In this document: in pieces, positions 1-8,419 of the stretch
How the letters are laid out: every line of letters starts with the position of its first letter
How positions within the stretch are numbered: the stretch's first letter is position 1
NCBI RefSeq assembly: GCF_030848945.1
Contig: NZ_JANHAX010000003.1
Location: forward strand, 248,001 to 312,000
Length of the DNA: 64,000 nt
Source of the DNA: Marimonas arenosa
GTDB taxonomy: Bacteria > Pseudomonadota > Alphaproteobacteria > Rhodobacterales > Rhodobacteraceae
Direction of reading: 5' to 3'
Notes under the pieces: generated by a model
Seen by the model: only the letters and a program-made list of their open reading frames with translations
Told to the model about the DNA's origin: nothing
Databases searched by the model: none
Program-made: the position numbers and the translations under genes

Positions 1-56
1 TGCAGCGTACCTTGGGCGTCGGGATCGAGGAAGAAGGTTTCCACTGAAATCGCCAT
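1..56 (-). CDS. tauR: TauR-like MocR/GntR regulator, N-terminal fragment
   Basis: Only the first 18 codons lie in the window. The visible start reads MAISVETFFLDPDAQGTL, which resembles the N-terminus of GntR/MocR-type (aminotransferase-fused) regulators of Rhodobacteraceae such as TauR. The identification rests on this short match and on context: tpa lies upstream on the same strand, and two direct repeats resembling the TauR operator sit 16-47 bases upstream of the start. In Rhodobacter capsulatus tauR belongs with tpa and xsc. No clear Shine-Dalgarno is visible. The rest of the gene is off the left edge, so the fused aminotransferase-like domain cannot be confirmed. Confidence 0.5.
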   Translation of the reverse strand, partial: MAISVETFFLDPDAQGTL

Positions 57-71
57 GGAGGTGACTTTAGT

Positions 72-103
72 CTGGTCTTATGTAAGGCGCAATCTGGTCT
101 TAA
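72..103 (+). promoter_or_regulatory. Direct-repeat operator, TauR type
   Basis: CTGGTCTTA occurs at 72-80 and again at 94-102, start-to-start 22 bases, about two helical turns. The TauR site described for Rhodobacter capsulatus is a pair of direct repeats close to CTGGACTTAA, so each copy differs by one base in the first nine. The pair sits 16-47 bases upstream of the regulator start codon, which suggests autoregulation. The repeats point away from the regulator gene. Binding is inferred. Confidence 0.5.
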
Positions 104-484
104 GTGTCATTGCGCTGTGCGAGCGGAAATCGGTTGTGACCGGGAACGCGGTTAATGCCACCGTCCGGTGGAAATCGCCGGTATGGCGGCCTGGCTGGCG
201 GTCTGGCTGGCATCCCGTCTGGCGCGCGGTTGGGTAATGTTCTGGCTAGGGGTAGGGTTAATGCGGCGTGCGGTGCTCTGCAGCCGCGCTTCCACTCTTG
301 GTTTGTTGCGTTGGTTTCAAAGTTGTGTCCTCCCACCCCGCGCGGCGGCTCCGGGGGTGCGCGCTCCTCCGGGCGCAGCCCGGTAAACCGTCTGGGTAGA
401 ACGCCTCAGGTTTTCTGGTCGAACTGATTTCCGCTTTTGGTCTGGAGGGGTCATTGGTTTCGAATTGGCTTCGCCACTCCGACC

Positions 485-608
485 GACTGGGGGGCCAGCC
501 CCCCAGTCCCCCCGGGATATTTGGAGAAAGAGGAAGACAAGCGTGTTTTCCTTCATCTGACCTGAAATATCCCGGAGGGGGTGCGGGGGAGGCAGCGCCT
601 CCCCCGCC
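485..608. repeat. Inverted pair of dispersed stem-loop elements
   Basis: The left element has an 11-bp hairpin (485-495 with 498-508) followed by a CCGGGATATTT tail at 512-522. The right element is the mirror image: AAATATCCCGG at about 566-575, then an 11-bp hairpin (583-593 with 597-607). Each is a G/C-rich palindrome next to a conserved CCSGGRTATTT-like word. Single copies with the same plan occur at 7499-7540 and 29022-29065. They resemble the short intergenic repeats common in Rhodobacteraceae genomes; their role is unknown. Confidence 0.7.
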
Positions 609-793
609 TCGGTCGGATCGCGGCTCGCGATCCGAAGAGCGAACGTCCTCTCCAGGCCATAACCGACACGGTTCCATCTGAATCCGATCCGCTCCTGGTG
701 CATCGAACTGCGAGGACGTTGCCATGCATCGGTGGCGGCCCCTGTCCGGGGCGACGCGCGACGCGCGGCGCAACCCGTTGGAGACACTAAACT

Positions 794-2188
794 TTAACCG
801 AAGACCCGTGTCAGGGCCACGTCCACCGCCTTGGTGATCTGGTCGATGTCGTCGGGGGTTGCGATCAACGCCGGCGAGAAGCAGAGCACGTTGTTGAGCC
901 CTGGCACCGATCGGTTGGTGGCGCCGATGATCACCCCCTGGGCGCCGCATTCGGCGACGACCTGGGCGATCTGTTTCTCGCTTACCGGCTCCTTGGTGGC
1001 ACGGTCGGCCACCAGTTCGGCACCGAGGAACAGACCCTTGCCGCGGACATCGCCGACGACCTTGTGTTTCTCCATCAGCGCCTGGAGGTTGCCCAGCATC
1101 CGGTCTCCCATCTTGGCGGTGTTTTCGAGGAGGCCCTCATCCTCGATGATGCGCATGTTTTCCAGTGCCGCGGCGGGGCCGGCGGTGCAGCCGCCGAAGG
1201 TCGAGATATCGCGGAAATAGTTGAGCGGGTCCTCGGGTTCGTCCTTGAACATCTCGAAGACGCGTTCGGTGGTGACACAGCAGGCGATGGCGGCATAGCC
1301 GGAGGCGACACCCTTGGCCATGGTCACGAAATCGGGCTCGATGCCGTAATGCTGGTAACCGAACCAGTGGGTGCCGGTGCGGCCGATGCCGCAGACGACC
1401 TCGTCGATGTGCAGGAGCACATCGTACTTGCGGCAGATCTCCTGCACCCGCTGCCAGTAGCCTTCGGGCGGAGGAATGACTCCGCCGCCGGCGGTCACCG
1501 GTTCGAGGCAGAGGCCGCCGACGGTGTCGGGACCTTCGCGCAGGATGACCTCTTCGATCTGGTTGGCGGCGAACTCGCCATAGCTTTCCGAGGCCGGGTC
1601 CCATTCCGCCTGGGCGCGGTATTCCATGCAATGGGGCACGCGGACGAAATGTGGCGTCAGCGGCCCGTATTGCATGACGCGTTCGTCCTGGCCGCCGGCC
1701 GACATCGTGCCGATGGTGCCGCCGTGATAGTCACGTTCGCGGTAGAGGATCTTGGTCTTCTTGCCGCCGTAGCGCTTGTGGGCGATCTGGCGGATCATCT
1801 TGAAGGCCTTCTCGTTCGCCTCGGAGCCGGAGTTGCAGTAATAAACCCGGGTCATGCCGGGCATTTTTGAGATCAGCTTTTCCGAGAACAGCGCGCCCGG
1901 GACGGAGCCTGCCGAACCAGCGAAGTAGTTGAGTTTGACCAGCTGGTCGCGCACGGCGTTGGCGATTTCTTCGCGGCCGTAGCCGACATTGACGGTCCAG
2001 ACCCCGCCTGACACGGCGTCGAGGAATTCCTTTCCATGCTGGTCCCAGACCCGCATGCCCTTGCCTTCGATGATGACCCGGGGTTCGCCGGTCTCAAACG
2101 GTTTGTGCTGGATCAGGTGGTGCCAGACATGGGCGCGGTCGGCATCAACCACGTGGGAAATATCGTTTTCGCTGAGATGGCCGTCCAT
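794..2188 (-). CDS. tpa: Taurine-pyruvate aminotransferase
   Basis: This 464-residue class III PLP aminotransferase would transfer the amino group of taurine to pyruvate, giving sulfoacetaldehyde and alanine. Visible family marks are SGSEAN at 120-125, the cofactor aspartate D262 in IDEVVCGIGRTG, and the Schiff-base lysine K292 in TMAKGVASGY. Length is normal for class III enzymes. The start is supported by GGAG six bases upstream. The taurine assignment comes from overall similarity to Rhodobacteraceae Tpa, from TauR-like repeats about 100-130 bases upstream, and from the regulator fragment downstream. Another omega-amino acid-pyruvate aminotransferase remains possible. No xsc or taurine transporter gene is in view. 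Confidence 0.8.
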   Translation of the reverse strand: MDGHLSENDISHVVDADRAHVWHHLIQHKPFETGEPRVIIEGKGMRVWDQHGKEFLDAVSGGVWTVNVGYGREEIANAVRDQLVKLNYFAGSAGSVPGALFSEKLISKMPGMTRVYYCNSGSEANEKAFKMIRQIAHKRYGGKKTKILYRERDYHGGTIGTMSAGGQDERVMQYGPLTPHFVRVPHCMEYRAQAEWDPASESYGEFAANQIEEVILREGPDTVGGLCLEPVTAGGGVIPPPEGYWQRVQEICRKYDVLLHIDEVVCGIGRTGTHWFGYQHYGIEPDFVTMAKGVASGYAAIACCVTTERVFEMFKDEPEDPLNYFRDISTFGGCTAGPAAALENMRIIEDEGLLENTAKMGDRMLGNLQALMEKHKVVGDVRGKGLFLGAELVADRATKEPVSEKQIAQVVAECGAQGVIIGATNRSVPGLNNVLCFSPALIATPDDIDQITKAVDVALTRVFG

Positions 2189-2284
2189 GGGGATCTCCGG
2201 AACAGGGGCACCGCGGCGCGGGGCCGGCGCTTGCGTGGGTTGGAATGACTGTTGATATCTTCAGACTGATTCCGGGGAATGACG

Positions 2285-2317
2285 ATAGGGCCAGATCGGT
2301 GTATTCTGTAAGTCCAG
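2285..2317 (-). promoter_or_regulatory. TauR-type direct repeats upstream of tpa
   Basis: On the minus strand CTGGACTTA lies at 2317-2309 and a weaker copy, CTGGCCCTAT, at 2294-2285, start-to-start 23 bases. The first copy matches nine bases of the published TauR half-site CTGGACTTAA. The pair is oriented with tpa and sits roughly 97-129 bases before its start codon, a sensible activator position. The same stretch is also the leader of the divergent glycerate kinase gene, so that gene could be affected too. Confidence 0.5.
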
Positions 2318-2433
2318 GCCGTGAGGCGCGCTGCGTGCGGAAGAGCCGTCGGCGGGTGAATTTCCGGCAGGATGGAGGAAAAGGGTGGTGTTTTGCCAAC
2401 GGCTTGGCGAAGGTTCGGTTTGGAGGAAAACAC

Positions 2434-3696
2434 ATGCGCGACGAGGACCGGGAGCTTTTGCAGGCGATGTTCGCCGCGGCTGTGGCGGTGGCCGAACCGG
2501 GCGCGGCGATGCGGTCTTGCCTGCCGGAGCCGCCCCGTGGGCGCACGGTTGTGATTGGTGCGGGCAAGGGGGCGGCGCAGATGGCGGCGGCGTTCGAGCA
2601 GCTGTGGGCGGGGCCGATCGAGGGCGTGGTGGTCACGCGCTATGGCTTCGGGGCGGAAACCCAGCGACTCCGGGTTCTGGAGGCGGCGCATCCGGTGCCG
2701 GACGCGGCCGGTGTCGCGGCAAGCGACGCGTTGGTCCAGGCGGTCGACGGGTTGGGCGAAGAGGACCTGGTGGTCGCGCTGATCTCGGGCGGGGGATCGG
2801 CGCTGCTGGCCGCGCCGGCCGAGGGGCTGGAACTGGCGGACGAGATCGCGCTGAACGAGGCGTTGCTGGCGAGCGGGGCGCCGATCGGGGCGATGAACGC
2901 GATCCGCAAGATGGTGAGCCGGGTCAAGGGCGGCCGCCTGGCCGCGGCGGCACATCCGGCGCGCGTGGTGAGCCTGATCGTATCCGACGTGCCGGGAGAC
3001 GCGCCCTGGGAGGTGGCGAGCGGGCCGACGGTGCCGGGGCCTGGTGGACGGTCTGCGGCCCTGGCGGCGGTGCGGGATTACGCGATCGCGTTGCCCGGGC
3101 GAGTGGCGGACTATCTCGAGCGGGCGGAAGAACCGCCGCAGCCGGGGGACGCCGAGTTCGAGCACGACAAGGTGCATATCATCGCCAGCGCCGCGAAATC
3201 GCTGGAAGCGGCGGCGGAGGTGGCGCGCGACGCCGGCTATACCCCGGTGATCCTGTCGGACGCCATCGAGGGCGAGGCCCGCGAGGTGGCGAAGGTGCAC
3301 GCGGCGATCGCCCGCGAGGTGGCGACAAGGCAGCGGCCGTTCGCGCCACCGGTGGCGATCCTGTCGGGGGGCGAGACCACCGTGACGCTGCGCGGATCGG
3401 CTGGCAAGGGTGGGCGGAACAGCGAGTTTCTGCTGAGCTTTGCGCTGGCGATCGACGGGGTGACCGGGATCGCGGCGCTGGCTGCCGATACCGACGGGGT
3501 CGACGGCAGCGAGGACAATGCCGGGGCGTTTGCCGATGGCGGCACCGCGGCGGCGATGCGCGCGGCGGGCGTGGACCCGGCCGCGGCGTTGGCGGGCAAC
3601 GACGCCTGGAGCGCGTTCGAGGCGGTCGGCGGCTTGTTCGAGCCGGGGCCGACCGGCACCAATGTCAACGATCTGCGGGTAATCCTGGTGCGGTGA
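2434..3696 (+). CDS. ttuD: Glycerate 2-kinase / hydroxypyruvate reductase, MOFRL family
   Basis: The 420-residue product belongs to the glycerate kinase-II (MOFRL) family, annotated as glycerate 2-kinase or, from older work, hydroxypyruvate reductase TtuD. It acts in the cytoplasm on C3 acids from tartrate, glyoxylate or serine routes. Visible marks are the nucleotide-loop-like IGAGKGAAQM near 41-50, SGGGSALL in the N-terminal domain, and the C-terminal MOFRL pieces SGGETTV, GKGGRNSEF and DTDGVDGSEDNAG. The start at 2434 is set by GGAGG at 2422-2426; an upstream reading-frame extension has no such site. It is divergent from tpa and followed by the ThDP enzyme gene 93 bases on. Confidence 0.85.
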   Translation: MRDEDRELLQAMFAAAVAVAEPGAAMRSCLPEPPRGRTVVIGAGKGAAQMAAAFEQLWAGPIEGVVVTRYGFGAETQRLRVLEAAHPVPDAAGVAASDALVQAVDGLGEEDLVVALISGGGSALLAAPAEGLELADEIALNEALLASGAPIGAMNAIRKMVSRVKGGRLAAAAHPARVVSLIVSDVPGDAPWEVASGPTVPGPGGRSAALAAVRDYAIALPGRVADYLERAEEPPQPGDAEFEHDKVHIIASAAKSLEAAAEVARDAGYTPVILSDAIEGEAREVAKVHAAIAREVATRQRPFAPPVAILSGGETTVTLRGSAGKGGRNSEFLLSFALAIDGVTGIAALAADTDGVDGSEDNAGAFADGGTAAAMRAAGVDPAAALAGNDAWSAFEAVGGLFEPGPTGTNVNDLRVILVR

Positions 3697-3789
3697 CGGC
3701 GCAGATGCAGGGCCCGTGCGGAGCGCTTGCCGAACTTACCGCCGGCTTCGTTCTTCTGTAAGGTGCGGGTGATCGCGGGAGGGACGGCT

Positions 3790-5490
3790 ATGACACACAC
3801 GGTGACGGCGGGCGGGGCGATTTTTGGCAAGCTCAAGGCGCTGGGGGTAGACTTTGTCTTCGCCAATTCCGGCACGGATTTTCCGCCGATCATCGAGGGG
3901 CTGATTGCGGCGCAGCGGGCCGGCGTCGACCTGCCTGAGCCGATCACGGTACCGCATGAGCACGTGGCGCTTGGGATGGCGCACGGGGCCTGGCAGGTGA
4001 CCGGCCGGGCGCAGGCGGTGATCCTGCATACCAATGTCGGGCTGGCCAACGGCGTGATCGGGGCGATCAATGCCTGGTGCGACCAGGTGCCGATGATCCT
4101 GATGTCGGGACGGACACCGGTCACAGAGAAGGGCCGGTTCGGAGCGCGGACGGTGCCGATCGGCTGGGGCCAGGAGATGTTCGACCAGGCGGCGCTGATC
4201 CGGGAAGTCACCAAGTGGGACTATGAGTTGCGGTTTCCCGAGCAGATCGGAGAGCTGTTGGACCGGGGATGGGCGATTGCCAATTCCACGCCAAAAGGGC
4301 CGGTCTATCTCAGCTTGCCGCGGGAGGTGTTGTGCGAGGAGGTTCCGGCTCGGAGGCTGGATTCACCTTCGGCGATGGCGCCGGTGGAGACGGCCTGTGA
4401 TCCGGCAGCACTGGCGCGGGCGGCGGCGTTGCTGGCCGGCGCGGAGGCGCCGGTGATCGTTGCGCAGCGCGGGGCGGGGACAGCCGCAGCATTCGAGGCG
4501 TTCGGCGGGTTCGTGCGCGACTGGGCGCTGCCAGTGTCGCAGTATTGGGCGAACCAGCTGATCCTGCCGGTCGGGCACGAGATGCAGATCGGCGCCGACC
4601 CGGGGCCCTGGCTGGAACAGGCCGACGTGGTGCTGGTGATCAACGCGCTGGCGCCGTGGTGCCCCGACAAGGTGCGATTGCGGGATGAGGTGACGGTGAT
4701 CCAGCTTGGCCCCGATCCGCTGTTTTCGCGCACCCCGGTGCGGAATTTCCCGGCGCATGTGACATTGGCCGGGGAAACCGGGGACACCCTGCTGGCGCTG
4801 ATTGGGGCGATGGAACGTCAGGCACGAGACGACGCCGCGTTGGCGGCAAGGCGGCAGCGGATCGCCGCGTCGGCGCAATCGACGCGGGCGGCGGTGGTGA
4901 CCGCGGCGGAACAGGGACGCGGCGCGCCGATGAGCAAGGACTGGGTGGCGCTGTGCCTGGGGCGGGCGATCAAGGGGCGCAAGGCCAGCGTGTTTCACGA
5001 GTTGGGCTGTCCGTTGCAGCCCTTGGACCTCGAAGAGCACCTGAGCTATTTTCAGGAGCCGCATTCCGGCGGGCTGGGCTGGGGTTTGCCGGCGGCGATG
5101 GGGGCGCAGCTGGCCGATCCCGAGCGGTTGGTTTTCGCCACGATCGGCGACGGGTCCTACATGTTTGCCAACCCGACGGCCTGTCACCAGGTGATGGAGC
5201 GCCTGGGCCTGCCGGTGATCGTGCTGGTTCTGAACAACGAGGAATGGGGGGCGGTACGGGCAAGCGCAGAGATGACCTATCCCGACGGGCTGTCGAGCCG
5301 GGCCAACGAGATGCCGTTGACCTCGCTGCGGCCGTCCCCGGATTTCGCCCTGACGGCGCAGGCCAGCCGGGCCTGGACCGAGACGGTGACCCGCGGCGAG
5401 GACCTGCCCGGCGCGCTGGAGCGGGCAATCAGGGTGCGCGACGAGGTGGGGCGGCAGGTTCTGTTGAACATCGCGATTGCACGGGACTGA
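3790..5490 (+). CDS. Thiamine-diphosphate-dependent enzyme, acetolactate synthase-like
   Basis: This 566-residue protein has the three-domain layout of the acetolactate synthase/pyruvate decarboxylase family. The cofactor-activating glutamate is E57 in VPHEHVALGMAHG. The ThDP/Mg motif begins with GDGS at 453-456 and closes with the asparagine pair at 482-483, spacing as in the family. The start is chosen by GGAGGG just upstream of the ATG. Carboligase, decarboxylase and acyltransferase activities all occur in this family, and the sequence does not decide among them. It does not read like Xsc, IlvB or glyoxylate carboligase. It lies between the glycerate kinase and methyltransferase genes, all on the plus strand. 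Confidence 0.75.
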   Translation: MTHTVTAGGAIFGKLKALGVDFVFANSGTDFPPIIEGLIAAQRAGVDLPEPITVPHEHVALGMAHGAWQVTGRAQAVILHTNVGLANGVIGAINAWCDQVPMILMSGRTPVTEKGRFGARTVPIGWGQEMFDQAALIREVTKWDYELRFPEQIGELLDRGWAIANSTPKGPVYLSLPREVLCEEVPARRLDSPSAMAPVETACDPAALARAAALLAGAEAPVIVAQRGAGTAAAFEAFGGFVRDWALPVSQYWANQLILPVGHEMQIGADPGPWLEQADVVLVINALAPWCPDKVRLRDEVTVIQLGPDPLFSRTPVRNFPAHVTLAGETGDTLLALIGAMERQARDDAALAARRQRIAASAQSTRAAVVTAAEQGRGAPMSKDWVALCLGRAIKGRKASVFHELGCPLQPLDLEEHLSYFQEPHSGGLGWGLPAAMGAQLADPERLVFATIGDGSYMFANPTACHQVMERLGLPVIVLVLNNEEWGAVRASAEMTYPDGLSSRANEMPLTSLRPSPDFALTAQASRAWTETVTRGEDLPGALERAIRVRDEVGRQVLLNIAIARD

Positions 5491-5496
5491 GCGGGT

Positions 5497-5514
5497 GGCG
5501 GGCTGAAGCCCGCC
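5497..5514. repeat. Perfect 7-bp stem-loop after the ThDP enzyme gene
   Basis: GGCGGGC (5497-5503) pairs with GCCCGCC (5508-5514) around a TGAA loop, seven bases after the stop codon. The word GGCGGGCTGAAGCCCGCC resembles short palindromes scattered through many Rhodobacteraceae and other GC-rich genomes. No U-run follows, so it is not a standard terminator; it may stabilise the upstream mRNA end. Confidence 0.5.
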
Positions 5515-5601
5515 CTACGATGTGGCGGCCGCACGCATGGTTTTTCTTTGCACCGAGGTGTGAGCGGTGCAGGATTGCCGGACAGACAGGGAGGGACAAA
5601 G

Positions 5602-6708
5602 ATGTCGGGATCGACCAAGGGGTTCATGGCAATGAAAGGGGCAGGGTATTATTCTCGCGCCACCATCGGGGCCAAGCATGTGATGGACAATGCCGCCGGA
5701 CTGGTGCTGGACGCGCTGGAGCGGATGGACCCGGACGATGACGGGTCGGTCTTCCGGGTGACCGACATGGGCGCGGCGGATGGCGGCACGTCGCTGGCGA
5801 TGTGGGGGCGGGTGCTGGCGCGGGTGCGCGAGAAGGTGCCGGGGCGGCCGATCGAGATCGTCTATACCGACCTGCCGCGCAACGACTTCAGCCAGACGTT
5901 CCAGAACGCGCTGGGGCTGACCGGACAAGAGACCTATGCCGGCAAGGTGCCCGAGGTGTACGTGCTGGCCTCGGCGACGTCGTTTCACGAGGCGATCCTG
6001 CCGCCGGGCACCCTGGACCTGGGGTTCTCGGCGACGGCGTCGCACTACATCGCCTCGGTGCCCTGCGAGATCGCCGATCACGTCCACATGGTCGGCGCGG
6101 CGCCGGAGGAACGGGCGGCCTACGAGGCCACCGGAGCAGCGGACTGGGAACGGATGCTGCTGGCGCGGGCGCAGGAGATGAAGCCGGGGGCGCGGCTGGC
6201 GCTGTTCAATTTCGGGATCGACGAAGAAGGGCGCTATCTTGGCAACACCGGCGGCATAAACATGTTCGACACCTTCGCCGATCTCTGGCGCGGCTTGCGG
6301 GACGAGGGGGTGATCAGCCCGGCGGAATTCGCGGCGACGAATTTCCCGCAATGTTACCGCACCGAGGCGCAGTTCACCGCGCCGTTTCTGGATGAACAGG
6401 GGCCGGTCTGGCAGGCAGGTCTGCGGCTGGAACATGTCGAGGCGCGGGTGGTGCGCTGTCCGTTCGAACACAATTATTCGGAGACCGGGCAGGGCGCGGC
6501 CGAGTTTGCCCGCGACTACATCCCGACACTCAGGTCGTGGTCGGAACCGACCTTCGTGAACGGGTTGTCTGACAACCGCACGCTGGAGGATAAGGCGGCG
6601 ATCATCAATGAATTCTATGGCCGGTATCAAGCCAGGGTGGCGGCCAACCCGACGGGCCATGCGATGGATTACGTGCATATTTACCTGGTGGCCCGGAAGG
6701 AGGGGTAA
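5602..6708 (+). CDS. SABATH-family SAM-dependent carboxyl methyltransferase
   Basis: The 368-residue protein carries motifs typical of SABATH methyltransferases (Pfam Methyltransf_7), which methylate carboxyl groups of small acids such as salicylate, jasmonate or gibberellin in plants. Seen here are the SAM-binding MGAADGGTS (56-64), YTDLPRNDF (88-96), the counterpart of the plant DLPxNDFN motif, and GFSATASHYIAS (141-152), the counterpart of SSxSLHWLS. Length is close to the plant enzymes. The start at 5602 has GGGAGGG upstream. Substrate is unknown. Being 111 bases after the ThDP enzyme gene suggests, but does not prove, a shared pathway. No signal peptide is visible, so it should be cytoplasmic. 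Confidence 0.75.
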   Translation: MSGSTKGFMAMKGAGYYSRATIGAKHVMDNAAGLVLDALERMDPDDDGSVFRVTDMGAADGGTSLAMWGRVLARVREKVPGRPIEIVYTDLPRNDFSQTFQNALGLTGQETYAGKVPEVYVLASATSFHEAILPPGTLDLGFSATASHYIASVPCEIADHVHMVGAAPEERAAYEATGAADWERMLLARAQEMKPGARLALFNFGIDEEGRYLGNTGGINMFDTFADLWRGLRDEGVISPAEFAATNFPQCYRTEAQFTAPFLDEQGPVWQAGLRLEHVEARVVRCPFEHNYSETGQGAAEFARDYIPTLRSWSEPTFVNGLSDNRTLEDKAAIINEFYGRYQARVAANPTGHAMDYVHIYLVARKEG

Positions 6709-6798
6709 GGGCGGGTGAGCGTCTTGTGACGTTCGATCCGGACACAAGCCGACCGCGGCTGGCGCGGAACGCGCCGCCCAGGGGGGCAGTCGGCGCGT

Positions 6799-6817
6799 GG
6801 CCAATCTGCGATTGGCC
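6799..6817. other. Triloop hairpin between convergent genes
   Basis: GGCCAATC (6799-6806) and GATTGGCC (6810-6817) form a perfect 8-bp stem with a TGC loop, between the convergent methyltransferase and recR genes. There is no U-tract on either strand, so a terminator call is weak. Confidence 0.4.
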
Positions 6818-6873
6818 GAAGGATGCGACAAGCGGAACGAAACAATTGCCGGGTCGAGACGAACCCAATGGCT

Positions 6874-7467
6874 TCAGACGTCCCTGCGCGCCTTCAACGC
6901 GGCGGAAATGGTGCCGTCGTCGAGATAGTCGAGTTCGCCACCGATCGGAACGCCCTGGGCCAGGGACGTGACCTTGACGCTGCCTTCGAGCTGATCGGCG
7001 ATATAGTGCGCGGTGGTCTGGCCGTCGATGGTGGCGTTGAGCGCCAGGATGACCTCGGCGATGTTTTCCGCGGTGACGCGGTCGACCAGTTTGGGGATGC
7101 GCAGGTCTTCGGGGCCGACGGCATCGAGCGCCGAGAGGGTGCCGCCGAGGACGTGGTAGCGGCCCTTGAACACCCCGGCGCGCTCCATCGCCCAGAGATC
7201 GGCGACGTCCTCGACCACGCAAAGCTCGCCATTGGCGCGTTTTTCACTGGCGCAGATGTCGCAGATGTCGGAGGTGCCGACATTGCCGCAGTTGAGGCAT
7301 TCGCGGGCGGTGGCGGCGACGGTCTGCATCAGGTCGGCGAGCGGGGTCAGCAGCAGGGCACGTTTGCGGATGAGGTGCAGCACCGCGCGCCGCGCCGAGC
7401 GCGGGCCGAGGCCGGGAAGCTTGGCCATCATCTCGATCAGGGCGTCGATGTCGCGGGTGGAGCTCAT
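6874..7467 (-). CDS. recR: Recombination mediator protein RecR
   Basis: RecR, 197 residues, works with RecO (and RecF) to load RecA on SSB-coated single-stranded gaps. The sequence shows the N-terminal helix-hairpin-helix region ([13 protein letters not shown], 17-29), the four-cysteine zinc site C57-x2-C60 and C69-x2-C72, and the Toprim core [11 protein letters not shown] starting near 81. Length is normal. It lies downstream of ybaB on the same strand, the usual dnaX-ybaB-recR order, with a dispersed stem-loop element in the 82-base gap. Confidence 0.95.
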   Translation of the reverse strand: MSSTRDIDALIEMMAKLPGLGPRSARRAVLHLIRKRALLLTPLADLMQTVAATARECLNCGNVGTSDICDICASEKRANGELCVVEDVADLWAMERAGVFKGRYHVLGGTLSALDAVGPEDLRIPKLVDRVTAENIAEVILALNATIDGQTTAHYIADQLEGSVKVTSLAQGVPIGGELDYLDDGTISAALKARRDV

Positions 7468-7498
7468 ATCGGCGGTGGCGCCTCTGGTGGCGTCGGGT

Positions 7499-7540
7499 GC
7501 GAGGGGCCAGCCCCTCGCGCTCCCCGAGGTATTTTCAAAC
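7499..7540. repeat. Dispersed stem-loop element, copy 2
   Basis: A 9-bp perfect stem (7499-7507 with 7510-7518) is followed by GCTCCCCGAGGTATTTTC and a purine-rich tail containing AGAAGAAG. It is nearly identical to the copy at 29022-29065, including the ten bases after the hairpin. It lies between ybaB and recR, both on the minus strand. Confidence 0.7.
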
Positions 7541-7549
7541 AGAAGAAGA

Positions 7550-7894
7550 TCAGAACGGCAGTTTCATGTCCTTGGGCAGGCCCATGGCCTCGGTGATCTT
7601 GGCCATTTCCTCCTGCGCCTTGTCGGAGGCTTTCTGCTGGGCATCCTTGATGGCGGCGAGGATGAGGTCCTCGACGACTTCCTTTTCGTCGGGCTGGAAG
7701 ATCGACGGGTCGATGTCGAGCGCCTTGAGCTCGCCCTTGGCGGTGCAGGTGGCGGTGACCAGGCCGGCGCCGCTCTCGCCGGTGACCAGCATACTGTGCA
7801 TCTCTTCCTGCAGCGCCTCCATGCGGGTTTTCATTTCCTGGGCGGCTTTCATCATCTTGGCCATGTCGCCCATGGCGCCCAATCCTTTGAACAT
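7550..7894 (-). CDS. ybaB: YbaB/EbfC-family nucleoid-associated protein
   Basis: The 114-residue protein matches the YbaB/EbfC family of small dimeric DNA-binding proteins found beside dnaX and recR. A long N-terminal helix rich in Met and charged residues ([18 protein letters not shown]) precedes the beta core, where [20 protein letters not shown] is the family's recognisable stretch, and a C-terminal helix follows. Length is typical. It is upstream of recR and would once have followed dnaX directly, but about 2.4 kb now separates it from dnaX. Confidence 0.92.
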   Translation of the reverse strand: MFKGLGAMGDMAKMMKAAQEMKTRMEALQEEMHSMLVTGESGAGLVTATCTAKGELKALDIDPSIFQPDEKEVVEDLILAAIKDAQQKASDKAQEEMAKITEAMGLPKDMKLPF

Positions 7895-7922
7895 TGCGAT
7901 CTCCTTTCAGGGGTGTCGGGCT

Positions 7923-8333
7923 TTAGATACGGTCGGCGGGGCGGTCGCGCAACCACAGCCAGGCCAGAGAGGCGGCGGAGATCAGCGCGATGACGGCGCA
8001 GGTGGCTATGGGGATGGTCTGCGGGCCGACGCAGCCCTCGGCGATGGCGGTGCGCCGGATGTCGTCGGGGGCGGTCGACTGGACGTAGAGGGCGGCGCCG
8101 ATCAGGGTGGCGAACACCGCCGAGATGGCGAAATAGCGTTTCTGGCCGGTGAGCACCGCGAGGGTGATCGCGCCGAGGATGCCGAGGCCGGGCAGCGAGG
8201 TGAAAAGGAAAACCAGTTCGTCGAGGCCGGTGGCGGGGCCGCGCGCGGGATCCCAGTCGGGGCGTTCCTGAGCGCAGACATCGGCCAGGGCGTGGGTCGG
8301 CAGCAGGACGAGGAGAGCGGCGAGGCGGTGCAT
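7923..8333 (-). CDS. Small membrane protein, function unknown
   Basis: A 136-residue protein with a likely signal peptide (MHRLAALLVLLPTHALA) and three hydrophobic segments, near residues 44-66, 68-85 and 108-128. Two cysteines (CAQE near the mature N-terminus and EGCVGP) could form a periplasmic disulfide. I recognise no family. It is 28 bases upstream of ybaB on the same strand, so it may be co-transcribed with ybaB-recR. Confidence 0.6.
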   Translation of the reverse strand: MHRLAALLVLLPTHALADVCAQERPDWDPARGPATGLDELVFLFTSLPGLGILGAITLAVLTGQKRYFAISAVFATLIGAALYVQSTAPDDIRRTAIAEGCVGPQTIPIATCAVIALISAASLAWLWLRDRPADRI

Positions 8334-8419
8334 GCGGGGAAAGTGGCCCGCGGCGAAGGGTTTGGCAAACGGAATGTGGGGGGTAAGGTGAGCGGGGACT
8401 GGTTTTGGAGGGAACGGGC

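Larger units (their letters stand above)
57..793. other. Gene-free gap between tpa and the TauR-like gene
   Basis: This 737-base gap contains no ORF with a convincing protein. It holds the direct repeats at 72-103 and an inverted pair of dispersed stem-loop elements at 485-608. The stretch 180-235 is rich in TCTGG/CTGG words without forming a regular tandem array. The gap is unusually long for two genes that often share an operon, so the regulator gene probably has its own promoter near 60-130. Confidence 0.6.

Noticed and set aside
180..240. TCTGG/CTGG-rich stretch as a tandem repeat
   Set aside because: Word spacing is irregular and copies diverge; it does not form repeat units.
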